From: Evernia prunastri
Lineage: Eukaryota > Ascomycota > Lecanoromycetes > Lecanorales > Parmeliaceae
Assembly: GCA_003184365.1 (NCBI GenBank)
Contig: NKYR01000090.1
Coordinates: forward strand, 62,001 to 126,000
Length of the DNA stretch: 64,000 bases
Direction of reading: 5' to 3'
Shown here one piece after another: positions 23,401-35,908 of this stretch (positions are counted from its first letter, which is position 1; each line of letters starts with the position of its first letter). Under the pieces are notes generated by a model, which saw only the letters and a program-made list of their open reading frames with translations, ran no database searches and was not told the DNA's origin. A program made the position numbers and the translations under genes.

Positions 23401-25251
23401 ATGACAGCAAAGCATGTTAGCAATAGAGAAGCAGGTACCAGGGATGCATCTTTGTCACCCCCTCCCTTAAAGAAGCGTAAAGTCGAGTCCACTACCACGA
23501 GTAGGTGGTTTGATCCGTTTCAAGTAGAACAACTGATGAACCCCAATCCTTAGAGACAGCCGTAGCCAGCTTCTTCACCCCTACATCGAAGAAAGAACCA
23601 GAGAGGATCACATGGCGAATCATCAACCAAAGCCTGCTCTTTGCTAGTTATCTACCTACTGCCGCTGGTACAAGAACCGGGCCACCTTCGAAGGGATATA
23701 AAATTGCAGCATTTGATCTTGTGAGCATGCAGATTTCCAAGACTTTCCCGGCAACATCAGGCTGATGTACGACATGCCGTTCTGAGTAGGATTCTACGCT
23801 AATTCAGACATCTTCTGGCAACATCTTCGCCAAGGATGCCACCGACTGGCGGTGGTGGCATATCAGTGTTCCCAGTGTCCTCAAGGTTCTTGACGCGGAT
23901 GGGTACGTGCCATTCCTGAGAGCTCCAAGACTTTGATCGCTTGTCATGAATGTCCACGTCTGCTGATCGGCCTATGGTGCCCAGGTACGCCATAGTGATC
24001 ATCACTAATCAAGGCAGTGTCAGCCTGAGAAATGACCCAAAAACGACCAAACGTGATCAGAGAAGCCTTGGAACCTTCAAAACAAAGGTCGCCTCCGTAC
24101 TCAGCCACTTCGACTTCCCAATCCTTCTCCTGGCTGCTACTGCTCGTGACTATTACAGAAAGCCCCGGACCGGAGCGTGGGAGGAGCTCTTAGACTATTT
24201 GGATCTCGATGAGGGGGATGGCCCAGACTTGCAGGCCTCATTCTTCGTTGGTGATGCCGGTGGCCGCGCAGCAAGGACCAACGCGAAAGCAGACCATGCG
24301 TGCTCCGACAGGTATGCCTCGCTATGAACCACTAGGCTAAATCTGCGTGTGCTCAAGACCTCTAGGGACTTCGCTTCCAATGTCGGGATCACTTTCCACA
24401 CGCCTGAAGAGTACTTTCTCCACGAACAACCTGTTCCTTTTGCCAGGTCTTTGGAGCCTCGTACGTTCCTCAACGGCATCTCTAGCACCTCAACATATGC
24501 GAGTACGTCAATCGTTTCAACCCGCGTGCCCGGCGATCACTGACCTGCGTAAGCTCCAATTGTTATCGATAAAAAGGATGCCTTGGATATAGTCCTCATG
24601 TGCGGTAGTCCAGGGTCTGGCAAATCGACGTTCTACTGGACTAAGTTGAAACCACTTGGCTACGAACGCATCAATCAGGATACCTTAAAAACAGTAAGTG
24701 CATGTTGATTGCGCAATCTTCGATTCTCTACTAATGCAAGACCGACAGCGGGACAAATGTCTAAAGGTAGCGTCGGAAATGCTCGCTCAGAGCAAGTCGG
24801 TAGCCATTGGTACGCTTCCCTCATGCCTGGGATCTGTGGGGGGAATCTAATTCTCGAGTACCTAGACAACACCAACGCAGACAAAGAGACTCGTGCAGTT
24901 TGGGTGCAGCTCGCTCATAAGTTCGCTATGCCTATTCGTTGCGTTCACTTTCCAACTCCTGCACAATTGTGCCAGCACAACGACACGGTTAGGGCCCTAT
25001 CTGCCAGTGGTTTTAACCCAGAAAACAGGAGCATCCTTCCTCATTCGGCTTTCACGGGGTTTAGCTCTAGATTCCAGGAGCCAAAAGTCAAAGAGGGTTT
25101 TCAGGATGTGATCAAGGTTGAGTTCCAGGTATAAGACTGTTCGGGTAAAGTCGATTTGGTAGAAATGAGATCGGCTAATGTTTCTTCTGTTGACACGCAG
25201 TTTCAAGGCGACGACGAGCAACGCCGAAGATGGAGCCGGTACTGGATTTGA
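23401..25251 (+). CDS. Bifunctional polynucleotide 3'-phosphatase / 5'-kinase (PNKP)
   Basis: Nine exons: 23401-23500, 23554-23720, 23790-23902, 23985-24311, 24366-24502, 24554-24693, 24749-24809, 24866-25128 and 25201-25251. All join in frame to 452 residues. The N terminus has a nuclear-localisation-like PLKKRKVE (22-29). The HAD phosphatase domain has the DxDxT nucleophile motif (D88, D90, T92), ATDWRWWHISVP, VIITNQG, YRKPRTG and FFVGDAGGR. The kinase domain has Walker A GSPGSGKST (299-307), GYERINQDTLKT, DNTNAD, PIRCVHF, LCQHND and the C-terminal RYWI. The enzyme restores 3'-OH and 5'-phosphate ends at DNA strand breaks for ligation. All key residues are present. Introns are 51-82 nt; the second one splits the phosphatase nucleophile motif between L89 and D90. 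The N terminus lacks an FHA domain, as in other fungal members. Confidence 0.93.
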
Positions 25252-26734
25252 AAATGTCATAAAAATAGACGTTCACGCTTAGACTTACTTGGGCACTCAT
25301 CTTGTCCATTGGGAAGCAATAATGGGGAGTTGCCGGACTTCCTCGGGTTTCCGTGGGGGAGGAATGGCGGGCACCAACGCAGTGCTGAGATAGACAGCAG
25401 CGAGCTGCAGTTCACAGTGAAGCCAACACCCCGCAGAGAAGAGCAAATCTGGGGATAATTTTTGGGTACAGGCCACCGGGGCATTGGTGGAGGAGTCTTG
25501 TGGGCTAGACAGGCAGGTTAGGTAGGTACTTACAAATTGCAAGCAACGCAAATCCTGCACCCAGCGAAGGATAAGCTTTTACCCCAACACCGGTCCATCA
25601 GAGATACCTAGTAAAGATACACTTGAGACGCATACCAGCGAAGGACGCACACGATCTCTTTCTAAAAACAATGATTCAGGCATGAGCAAGATCCGAGTGC
25701 CACGCTACGACACGTTCCAGGCTGGCAGAAAGACTGCGAAATAATCCAGGTCATCCTCGAAGTGGAGGGCGCCAAGCGCTCAGTCCTTGTTCCATTAAGA
25801 GGAAGAAAGTAAGTACTGGATGGTCATGGCACAAGATGAGAAAGGAAAAAGAAATGTCGATGAATAGCTCATGATAGAGTTCATGAAACGGATTGTCACT
25901 CGGCTGAGCCCTTCGAACGGCGACCAGGTATGAAGGGAGACTACCTATGTAGTACTGACTGCCTTAGAGACAAGTCATTGAGGCGCTTTTTTGTGACATG
26001 GCATGCTTTGACGTTGAGGTTTTGAGCTCTTTGGATCAGCTATGAGCTTATCATTATTATTGCTACAGACCTCAAGCTCTCTCTATGCCGTCTTCAGTAT
26101 TTCTTTATTTTTGTCATTAACTTTACAGATTTGCACCGGGGATGTTCAATCCCGCTCTCGCTTGAGCAGAAGTCAGCATATTTGGGAAGCAGGGTGATTG
26201 GACCGCGACGGGCATGGGGGGGGTTTTTTTTTGCAAGGCTGCATCATCCTGAAATCCTGAAAATGGATTCGCCGATTTCTTTGTGAAGTCGAAAGAATAA
26301 GAGAGGGATTTCGGGAAAGAAAAACCGAATACACTGAGGGAAAAACAAATATAGAAAGAAGAAAAGCCGGTCTAGGCTTTCGCTTTGACTTTCCCCGTTT
26401 CCCCCGTTTTCTTCCGCAACGCAAAAAGTCAGCAACTGAGAGTGCCATGGGATTTATTGGCTAGTCGATCCATGGGGCCGGCATCGGCGATCATTGTCTG
26501 CCCGGGCTCCGGGGGTACCCAGGGGTCTAAAGCAAGGTCGGTAATGTACCTAAAGGTGAGCGTCTCTAGCGCTCTTCTAGGGGGTCTCTTTTCCTTATGA
26601 CCGTAGGCTGATCCACCTCGTCTCCGGATTGTGGGGCCTGCGGTCTTTCTTTGCTCTCTGCCCTCCAAGGCTCCTACTACTCTTACCTTGCAGACTCTTT
26701 TTCCTCCTTACACCACTATTTATTCACTACTTAC

Positions 26735-26771
<37 letters not shown>

Positions 26772-28260
26772 CTACCTACCTACTCATTACCTGTGCAAAA
26801 GGATAATTTCCGTATTACTATTCCCTCACCTACCTACCCTACTGCTTAGCTGAGTTGTCAATCACAGTGTCTAGCAAGAAAGAAGATCCCTACTCCATAC
26901 TCCTGGGACCGGTCTTGACAAATCACTCTTTTTTTTATGCGACAGGTGATGGATGAAGGTGACGATGATGACGACGATGATGATGATGAAGATGATGTGC
27001 TGTCAATTCTCATGTCCGCAGGCGAGACACAACTCTCTACGTGGTGCGCATCTGTCCATTATTTTTCGGAAACAGGGTCTCCTTTGTTTGTTACTTGATC
27101 CCCCCCCTTTTTTTTCATCCCTCTTTTCCTTTTCTCTTTTTCCAATTGGCTTTCTTGTTAATAATGAAATGATAATAATAATAATAATTATAATAATACG
27201 GTTGAATAAAATAATCATAATACTTTGTTCAATTTTTTTCCATCCTTCGTCATCTGTCATAGGAAAATAATAGCGCAATAATGATGACATTACGAGAGAA
27301 AAAAGTAAGAGGCTCCACCTACCACCTAAGGTACTCCCTAACTCGTGCGGGAACGGGCAGTTCTCCGGGATGGTTAAAGGAGAAAGAGGATAGATAGCAG
27401 GGTGTACCATGTAACCAAAATACGCTCCATCTCCATAAGGCCGTCTAAACACTACTGTAGCCAGTCTCAAGTGTGAAAGCCACTTTTCTCTCAGGAACAG
27501 GAACAGGAAAATGTCAAAAGACAGCAGATGCTGATTTGCTTCACTAGCCACTCACACCGGTGGCTTTCTAGCGCTCTTCATCACCTTTCAGCCTTGGCTC
27601 TCTCAGGGAACACTGGGTCCAAGTGACACCTTGGACCAATAGGCGTTGTTTGACTGCCGGCCCGCGGCCAGCTACACCCCGGGGACACCCTGGGACACCC
27701 TGGGATGGAGCCAGGGCTGCTTCAGGAGCTAGAAATGGCTAAATCTACTGGTCCTTGATGGTCACAAACCCTAAGTAGAAAAAACAACATGTCCTGCAGA
27801 GAACAAAAGGGCTGCTTCAGGCCGTGACACTTCACTCTTCCTGTTGCTATCCTCGTGTCCCTTTCCTTGTCCCTGCTTCCTCTACGTACCTATACTTTCG
27901 TTGCCTCACACCCGATTCTATACGCTCTCGTCCACTTCTTATCATCTGCAAATTATCCCTCGCCCACTCACACGATCTGAAGAGATCCCCAGGGACACTA
28001 TTGCGGTAAGTCTGGATCTACCCGTTCTATTGGACATGTGTATTCCGCGATTGGCTCTCCTGGCCACAGGTCTTGCTACAGCGCTGATACCCAAATAGAA
28101 ACCCGTCATAAACCTTTTCCTCTTCCGAATCAAGTTTCGCGACAAATGTGGACAGACTAGACTGTGATAGATCAACCAGCGCATACCCTTACCCAACACA
28201 ATGGAGCCTCCCCTCTTCATCCTTCACTAGGACCACGAAGCTCCGCAGCAGCGTGACACA
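25252..28260. other. 3-kb gene-poor region with TTAC microsatellite
   Basis: No convincing gene. It holds a (TTAC)n run passing into (CTAC)n at 26729-26785, GATGATGATG at 26961-26997, an AATAAT-rich stretch at 27170-27215, and two tandem copies of GGACACCCTGG at 27683-27705. Bases 27800-28260 probably include the leader of the next gene. Confidence 0.5.
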
Positions 28261-29979
28261 ATGCGAGGCCGCGAATTGAAACCACTCATGCTACCACAGC
28301 TGGTAGAGGCGCGCAGTAAAGAGGAGGGAACGGTGGCCATGGATGCCTCCAATTCAATTACCCTCGGAAACCATCTTTCGCGCTCCTCCACCCTGTCCGA
28401 GTATCCTTCTCCCACCACTTCAACCTTTTCCACAAGAGGTCACTCGAGGCTCCCAAGTTCAAGTTCCTCTGCTCCATCGTCGCCCAACATGCGCGAGTCG
28501 ATTGAACCGTTCGGCTCGGCAAGTCGACCTTTGACCGACGTGAAAGAAGAGCCTCATGATAAGGATGGAGACTATGAAATGGTTGATGGTATTGAGGAAA
28601 ATCGTATCAGCGAAGGTAATGGAGCTTCTTGCCCTCTGACGCGGCTCCTCTCCGTTTCGATCCCTTTCCGGCGCTGACCACAGGGTACAGATGAGGCATT
28701 CCCAAGTATCCCAGAGCAAGAATGGATTCTCAGTCGAGTTGGAGGTCCGCATTTCTCCTCTGCGTACGATTTTGAAGAAGACACGCTGGAGAGCGAGTTT
28801 GCGCCGAACCCTCGTGCCAAGAGACGACGCGCCGACAGCGCTCCTCTAAGTCCTATTGACGGTCTCACCTCGCGCTTTGGGTCAAGAATGCCATCTTTGT
28901 CTAGAAAGTGGCGGTCGAGGAAGGCGTCGCCTAACGCCTCCGTGCCGGACCGGGCTCAAGAGCCAAGCTTGTCACGCGCCAATTCCGTGCGAACCACGCG
29001 AAGCCGTGCGCCTTCGTTGACGAGCTCAACCGTGGATGCCGCTGAAACGAGAGGCGTCCAGCTCCCACCAACGCCGACAAAAAGCGCGTACGACGAAAGC
29101 TTTGAGGAACCCTGTCTTACTCCCATTGACGTGGAAAAGGCAAACGCTTTCGAAGAGGGCGTTGTCGACCGTGAAGCGAAACCAACGACGCCTCTTCTCC
29201 CTCCCATCATGACCCAAATCCCTGCCGATATCAAGGACGTGCCCTACCAATCTCCACTGCATTCTCCCAGTATTGCCGATCCCGAGGCCTCATCTATGCT
29301 CAACAGCCCGTTGCCCACCCCAAGAATAGCAGGCCTGCCATCTCCTCCGCTATCGTCAAGACCCTCGATATCCTCCTTCCACCGGCAACGCGGCGTGGGA
29401 CCGGTCTCGCCATCGTCAGATATACAGCCGATGCTTATTGAAATCGCCAACGAAAGGGCTGACCAACTCGAGCATGCGAACTTCACCGTTGAGCCTGTAC
29501 CCTACAGACCTGAGCCCAGTACCCTTGCAGCTCACAAACAGTTGCGCGCCGATCGGGACACTGCACATCATAACTATTTGGACCACCTTAAGCGCACCGG
29601 CGAGCACTACGGTGAAGGTTCCAAGATCTATCGTCTTACGGAAGAGAAATGGGCGGAGATTGACGCAGAATGGAAGCGCAATGCCGATCTGTGCCTCTCC
29701 AAGGCCGCAGAGACCACCGCTACCACCATGTCGCTCAGTCAAAGCGATCTTGTCCCCATCTCACCGCTGGTCAAGATCCCTTCCCTCAACGGGCCCCGGA
29801 GCGAGGGCAAGTTCCCGACACTGGGCGAAAAGGGCATCGTTGGCCCAATGGAACAATTGCCGTCTCTGGTTCAACAACCGCCGAGGCGGAAGCGGAAGCT
29901 AGCCTTCTTCCGCTGGGTGCAGGGTGTCTGGCCCGCTGGTTCGGCGGTGTTTGGGAGAAGCGTTTCGTCGAGCTCTTGA
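28261..29979 (+). CDS. Uncharacterised Pro/Ser-rich protein
   Basis: Two exons, 28261-28615 and 28691-29979, give 547 residues. The intron has donor GTAATG and acceptor GTACAG; the nearer CACAG acceptor would cause an immediate stop. Much of the protein is Pro/Ser-rich and disordered. An acidic patch (KEEPHDKDGDYEMVDG) precedes the intron, and the segment after it reads FPSIPEQEWILSRVGG. The most ordered part is about residues 375-455 (LEHANFTVEPVPYRP, then HHNYLDHLKRTGEHYGEGS and IYRLTEEKWAEIDAEWKRN), predicted helical and probably the functional core. The C terminus is basic (RRKRKLAFFRW). I believe similar proteins occur in other Pezizomycotina but know no function. Confidence 0.8.
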
Positions 29980-31056
29980 TGAATGCTTGGCTCCCTTATC
30001 ACCTGACAGCAACACCCCCCCACTACTTCAACAAATTCGCCTGTACATCATCATCGTCATCAATATTATCACAAATCCATCTCACGACCAGCAACGACGC
30101 TAAACGACCCCCCTAAGATATTTTAGAATCCGAGGATCTACTCTAAAAACGCCGGCAGCCCGGTGAGAGAGAAATTATGTGTACCTCACGACGCTCCCTA
30201 AACGACGCTCCCTGAATTCACGAATTTCATTTTTTCCACCATAACTATTATTCCCCCCCACCTCCCTTGAAGGTCTCGACTGCTTCCCAATACCAAGAAG
30301 AAAGAATAAGAATAAGAATAAGAATACCGTGTGGCAAATTATGCTAGAACAGTTCCCCCAATACCACCCCCCGGATCACGACAGGATTGCGTGCTACGAT
30401 GACGTGCTTTGATGGGTCATTGTCTGAACTTTGGGGTCCGGAAGGGGGTTTTGTTGGGGGTCGGATTACTATACACACGGGTTTTTGCGCGAGCGGCCGT
30501 GTCGGAGATAGGGAAGCCGCAAGGCTAATTCGAGTCGGAAGGAGGGGGGAGGGGGCTGTGTAAAGTGCGGAAGGAGGGTGGTGGGAGGGAGGTGTAAAGG
30601 AAAGGAAAGGAAAGGGAAGGAAAGGGAGGGAAAGGTCACGGTGGTGTTCTGGGGGGGGGAGGGGTTTGGCCACAAGAGATGGACAAGAGGACAGAGAATC
30701 AGAGAACAAAGAGAAAGAGAGACACATGTCGTTCTTGACTGGATCTCAACAAAGCCGAGTCTTGACGAAACGGAGGAGATAGGTGTGCGTGCGTGCAAAG
30801 AAACAAACAAACAAACAAGCAAAACGCCTCCTTGACAATAATCTCTTGACTCGGTTTGAGAAGCATCCGAAGCAAAAACATAGGCAGGCCTAACCAAAGC
30901 AAACCCATCTAAAGAACCTTCATTCTCTCACAAGCTTTGGTGGCGAATAATTCCAATCCATGTCAAATCCAAATTCAAAAAACCGCCCCCCATCCCCCAC
31001 CCATGCTTTGGCCTCTCCCCTCTCCCCTCTCCTCTCCACACTTTCCATTCCATTCT

Positions 31057-31083
31057 CCCCCCCCCCCCCCCCCCCCCCCCCCC
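31057..31083 (+). repeat. Poly(C) tract, 27 bases
   Basis: Twenty-seven uninterrupted C residues inside a C-rich stretch beginning near 30985. The G-rich complement could form a quadruplex. It lies 354 bases upstream of the poly(G) tract. Confidence 0.9.
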
Positions 31084-31435
31084 TCCACCACAAAAACATC
31101 ACCCTCTCCCACGATCCCACCAAATTCCTCGCTCCCAAGAACAGCCAACCGCCTAAGCACGTTGTCGCATTTTTGCCACTTGTGTTTTATTGCTCGTTTG
31201 ATTCCTCTTCGTGGTGCTTGCATTCCTCTTTCTTTTTTCTTTCTTTTTTTTATTCGCTCTTGCGCCAATCCTACCATCGCGTAGGTTAATCATGTGAGTT
31301 GATTTTCGAGTGATTTTGGCTTTTTGGGTTGTTGGATCTTTGGATCTTTGGATCTTGTACACAGCACGTGCGTGCATACACACGTTTACAAACACATCTC
31401 GCACTGACTCATCGGCCGCACTCTAGGCCCTGATT

Positions 31436-31437
<2 letters not shown>

Positions 31438-31468
<31 letters not shown>
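31438..31468 (+). repeat. Poly(G) tract, 31 bases
   Basis: Thirty-one uninterrupted G residues. Length in the assembly may not be exact, since such runs are hard to sequence. Together with the upstream C run it forms an inverted pair. Confidence 0.9.
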
Positions 31469-31470
<2 letters not shown>

Positions 31471-33649
31471 GTTGGGCATTGAGGGTTGCGTGGTGATGGT
31501 CGTGGTGGTGGTGATGATGGATGTCTAGATGTCTGGTTGTCTGTCGACTCGTCCGTCTGGGGGTTCCCGAATGTAGATTCCAGCACGCTCCTCTAAGCCG
31601 CAGAGTTGAAAAGTAATCTGTTCGTCTGTCTATCTATCTATTTACCTATCTATCCCCCCCCCCCCGTCTGTGAACTTTCGCCCTCGTCGGAGTCGCTTTT
31701 GCTTTATATCCTTATCTTATCTTTCTTCTGACTTTTGTGACGGGCTTACACGAGGGAAGAAAGGAAGGAAGGAAGAAAAAAAGGAAAGGAGAACGAAAGA
31801 AAGAAAGAAACGCACGGAAGGATACGTTCTCTCCATACTTATTTTACATTTCTCCAGATCATAGCAGGCCTTCGGGATCTGAGTTGTCTGTCTATCTATT
31901 CGTCTATCTGCCTGTTTACTTCTGTGTCTATCTGTCTGTCCATCTGTCTATCTATCTTCGAATCCATCTCACTCCACTTTCAATACCACCAAAAAAGAAC
32001 AAAACACCAGCTTGCTTCCCCTTCCCCTTGCCCTTGCCCTCGTTCGATACCCTTATCCCTTACTTACCCCCTTTATCCCTCACTCATCCTTTTTCCCCCC
32101 ACATTCTCGCACCCATCTCAGGCCAGCAGGTGGGATATCGTGGGGTAACCAGGCAGGTAGGTAGATAGGTCGGTTTCAACCTCTGCGGGTTAGAGGAGCG
32201 TCGAGGAGGACCCCCACTCCAACCCGAAACCGGACTCGAACGTGTAGAATGCGAGGCGTGTAGGTAGGTAGGTAGGTAGGTAGCGGCTATCTATATATAT
32301 CTGTATGTATACATATACATACAAGTCCATCCATTCGCCCGACAAGAATCAAACGCAAATCTTTTCAAGCGGGAAGCAAGAACCTATGACGATTATTCAA
32401 TCAAGCCTGTTTTGTTGAAAAGTCAATGCTTGCGTCTTTATTCGCGACTGATTCGGGGCTGTGTCTATATATTGGGGGAAAATGCTATCGGGCGATGTCG
32501 GTTTTATCTGGTTTGATTGACCTGTAATTCTTGGATTGGGTTGGATTGAGCTTGGTTGAACGAAGCTGGATACGGAGATGGATGCAGGGCAATGGATGTG
32601 TATTTATAGAATTGATAGGCGTTGGAAGGGGTGAGGAAGGGGTGAGTGGGAGAAAGGGTAAGTTGATTGATGAGTGGGTGAGCGATAATGTGGAATTGAA
32701 TTTAGATATGGAGATATGGACTTGTATATCGACATGTATATCGACATGTATATAGACATGACCAATTGTACGGATGGATGGATGGATGTATATACGTATA
32801 TGTATATAAACCGAACAGCCGCGCAGATCATGCACGAACGACCAGATAGTCCATTCCAAAGAAAGTCAATATCAATACCGACAAGCAGAAGCAGGCGAAC
32901 AAAGTCCAAAAAGTCAAATCCCCCAGCCTCGTCCTCTACCTCCCTTCCCACCATGCAGTCAGACCCTAATCTGATAATAAGAAAAAACACGAAAAACATG
33001 TTCGGTCAGTCAAGTTTGATCAGTCAATAAAATGGACCCGTGCCCCGGAAACAGTAAACAGGAAAGCTTGCTCAACCTGCTCAGCCCAGCCAACCAACCA
33101 TCTTCACTCCCCAAATCTCGAAAGGAGCCACCCCCTTCCCTTCCCTTCCCTTCCCGTTCCTTTCCCAGCCAGGCAGGCAAGAAAAGAAAAGGGTCCAGGA
33201 AGGGGGAAACGTCCCGATTGGATTTTTGTCTGGGCGATGATGCGTCTGAGATGGGGGTGAGATGGGGTTCCGGGGGTGGGGTGGGGGGTGGGGGTTTCTG
33301 GGGCTGTCTCTTTTTGGGGGGTTTTTGGTTTCTCTGTGTCTGCTTGTTTTGTTGTTGTTCTGGAGCAGAAGTAGATAGTAGAGTGGGTATATAGATATGT
33401 AGGGGTAATGTAGAGGTCACGTTCTCGAGCAATCCATCATCAGGGCAAAGCAAGCAAGGCGAGGCGAGGCGCGTTTGAGGTCCTGTTTTGCATGTGAGCA
33501 TGTGAGTGTCTTTTGAGTGTCTTTATCGAAAAATCGGACCCTGCGTTCATGTACGTTGTCTGCAGAGTGGCAAATGTGGTTTGTATATGTTTGTACATGT
33601 ACGATTTGGTCCATTTCCCCATTTCTGCTGTGTGTAGTATTACTTGGTT

Positions 33650-35285
33650 TTACAACGTGGGCCGCTTCCCATCCCTCGGTCTGTCCCCTTCTTCGATCAG
33701 CGCACCGTCCCTGCCGGTTCTCTCGTCCTCATATTCCTCCTCCACTTCCCACTCCTCTCCGTCCTCATCCTCATCCCCACCCTCCCCCTCCAGCACAGCC
33801 CCCTCCGCCCCTTCCTCCTTCCCCGGAACCACACCAGCCCCCCACTTCACCACCCCCTCCTTGCTCAGATTCCTCGCCACCTCCCTCCGCCTCTTCCCCG
33901 TCATCTCGATCCCCTGCCGCGCCATCACCTCCCCGATCCGCTCCAGCACCTCCCTCTCCAACGTCGGCTCCCCCTTCTCCTTCAACTTCTCCCTCTCCAC
34001 GTCCCTCGCCTCCTTCTTCGGCGTCATCGTCATGCCGCCGCCGCTCTCGGCCCACGCTTTGTACTCGGCCTTGCGCCGCGCGCGGTTGTCGAGCGCGAGC
34101 TGATAGCCCGCCTCGTGCCGGGTGCGGAAGCGGGAGTATTTGTTGCGGAGCTCGTCGATGACGCCGCCGGGCATCGGGGCCCGAAGGAGGGTAGGCGTCC
34201 AGGTCCGTTCTTCGACTTCGAAGAGTCTGCTGTCCCCGTCATACTCTTTCCTCTTGCGCTCGTGCTTGCCCGCCTTTCCTTTCGGCAAGGGTATCTCGAG
34301 CCAATCCCCGTAGACTTCCTTGCTGCCGGGTGTAGTGCGCCTTGTTCTCGTGGTTCTCACCTTTTCCTGGCCTTCGTCCTCCTCTTCATCTCCGAGGTCT
34401 TCTCGATCTTCGTCTTTCTTTGCGCCGGGAAGGGGAATGAGGCGCGATATTATCTTGTCAGTCGTGATGCCGGTCTCGGGGTCTTTGATTCCATGCACGA
34501 GGCGGACAGAGGAAAGGGGCATGGGGAATGGCATGGAGCGGATTATAGGAGCGTTCGGGCCGGCGAGTTGGGCGTTGGGTGCGGTTCTGATGTCGACCTA
34601 TAGTAGACCGATTGTTAGTCCTCGCTCTATCATCGTATCGTAGATTTCGAAGAACCGGAGAAGTCAAATCAAAACCCACCAGCCCAGATGCAAAGAAGCC
34701 AAAACCACTACCGATTCAAACCCGCCAGATTTGAAGATCAAGAAAACAAATGGATGCACATACCATATTCATATCCCGAACCAAAACCTCCCTCTTCTCC
34801 CTCCTCACCTCCTCCACCACCCCAATCTTTCCCTTCTCCCGACTCTCCGGGCCCCTCCCCGACACGATGGCCACCCGATCCCCCTTGTAGATCAGGCTCT
34901 CCTTCCAACTCATCCCGACCCCTTTCCCCTTCCGCCCCACGGCCGAACCGCCCCCCCTCCCCCTCTCCGCCAGCACCCCGCTCGCCAACCCGCCTTTCAT
35001 CCCCTCCAGCTCCCGCGACGTCATGGTCCCGTACCCGTTGTCCTCCGTCGTGTCTCGCCGGGGCGCCAACGGGCCCAGGATCCAGTCCTCCCGCCGGGCG
35101 ATGCGGGCTTCGCGGATGCGCGCGCGCAGGATGCCGGCGCGCTCTTGCAGCTCTCGGTCTACTTGTTTTTGGATGTGGCGGTGGTTGCGGCGCTTGCGGG
35201 TTGCCGTGGCCGAGGTGCTGATGGTGCGATGAGGGCATTGAGAGCAATGGGGAAGCAAAAGCGGGGGCCGTTTGAAGGGACGCAT
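33650..35285 (-). CDS. MRPL40: Mitochondrial large-subunit ribosomal protein uL24m (yeast MRPL40 type)
   Basis: Two exons, 34764-35285 and 33650-34597, with a 166-nt intron, give 489 residues. The N terminus (MRPFKRPPLLLPHCSQC followed by RTISTS) is basic and hydroxylated with no acidic residue, as expected for a mitochondrial presequence. A KOW motif spans about residues 125-180: YKGDRVAIVSGRGPESREKGKIG and VEEVRREKREVLVRDMNM, continuing after the intron as VDIRTAPNAQL. The C-terminal exon contains the fungal extension, with R(T/L)PMPGGVIDELRNKYSRFRTRH and a very acidic tail with Glu/Asp runs. uL24 binds 23S-like rRNA early in large-subunit assembly. The GC-rich composition produces several long antisense ORFs that are not genes. 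Confidence 0.88.
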
Positions 35286-35908
35286 TATTGATAGAAAGTG
35301 CGTAAAGAGTGGCGACGGAAGAATGGCTGGTTAGAATAGTTGGACGTGAAGGAGATATTTTCAGCCCTATGAGACGCTGCGAGAATGAGGCTTCTACCGT
35401 TAGCTCCATATTTCGTTTTAGTAGGATCACAGCTATGAAGGCTCTACGACATGATTTAAAAGCGTATCCTATCATTGCATGCTAAGCTATCAATCAACAG
35501 GACAACCTCCATCGCTTTAAGGGTATCCATGAATTACATCCATCAACGCATGAGTTGCGCCTCAATACACAAACACATACGTCGCTTTCATCAACCACTC
35601 ATTGTGGCGCGAATCGAATAAAACTGACTTTTGCAATTCCTGTTGCCAGGACCTCTTGCCTGTAGAGGGAATGAAACCAGGCCGTAGTCACAAAGCTGTA
35701 TGGTACAGACCGTGATGTGATACAATTAAACAATAATGCACATCAATAAGATACAAGAAGAGAAGACCACCTTTTGATGCAATGTGGTCGCCGCCCGCGT
35801 ACAGGTATTTCTTTCATAGTCGTCACTTGCGCCGAAATGCCGAATATGGTATGCATGTGTGCGAAGACATGAGGTAGAAGACATGAGGTAGAAGTGAATG
35901 AAGGATGT
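35286..35908. other. Intergenic region upstream of uL24m gene
   Basis: About 620 bases between two minus-strand genes: promoter of the uL24m gene and 3' flank of the RasGEF gene. The bases at 35862-35894 contain a duplicated AAGACATGAGGTAGAAG unit. No gene is seen. Confidence 0.4.

Larger units (their letters stand above)
29980..33649. repeat. Homopolymer- and microsatellite-rich gene desert
   Basis: No gene is supported in about 3.7 kb. Elements on the plus strand: GGAAAG-type purine repeats (30597-30640); a C27 run (31057-31083); a G31 run (31438-31468); a C12 run (31654-31665); GGAAG/GAAA repeats (31757-31812); CTAT/CTGT repeats (31620-31655 and 31885-31955); (GGTA)n (32262-32284); ATATCGACATGT repeats (32725-32762); CCCTTCCCTT (33130-33155) followed by G-rich DNA (33240-33310). 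ORFs here are repeat translations of Pro, Ser or Gly runs. Confidence 0.75.

Noticed and set aside
31620..31960. Tetranucleotide CTAT/CTGT runs as a possible CRISPR or telomere array
   Set aside because: There are no spaced direct repeats and no TTAGGG-type units; they are simple microsatellites.
33517..34603. Plus-strand ORFs of 196-319 codons opposite the uL24m gene
   Set aside because: Composition is Ser/Pro or Leu/His runs from the C-rich strand, whereas the minus strand gives a conserved ribosomal protein.
34688..35475. Plus- and minus-strand ORFs overlapping uL24m exon 1
   Set aside because: They are shadows in other frames of the same high-GC exon.
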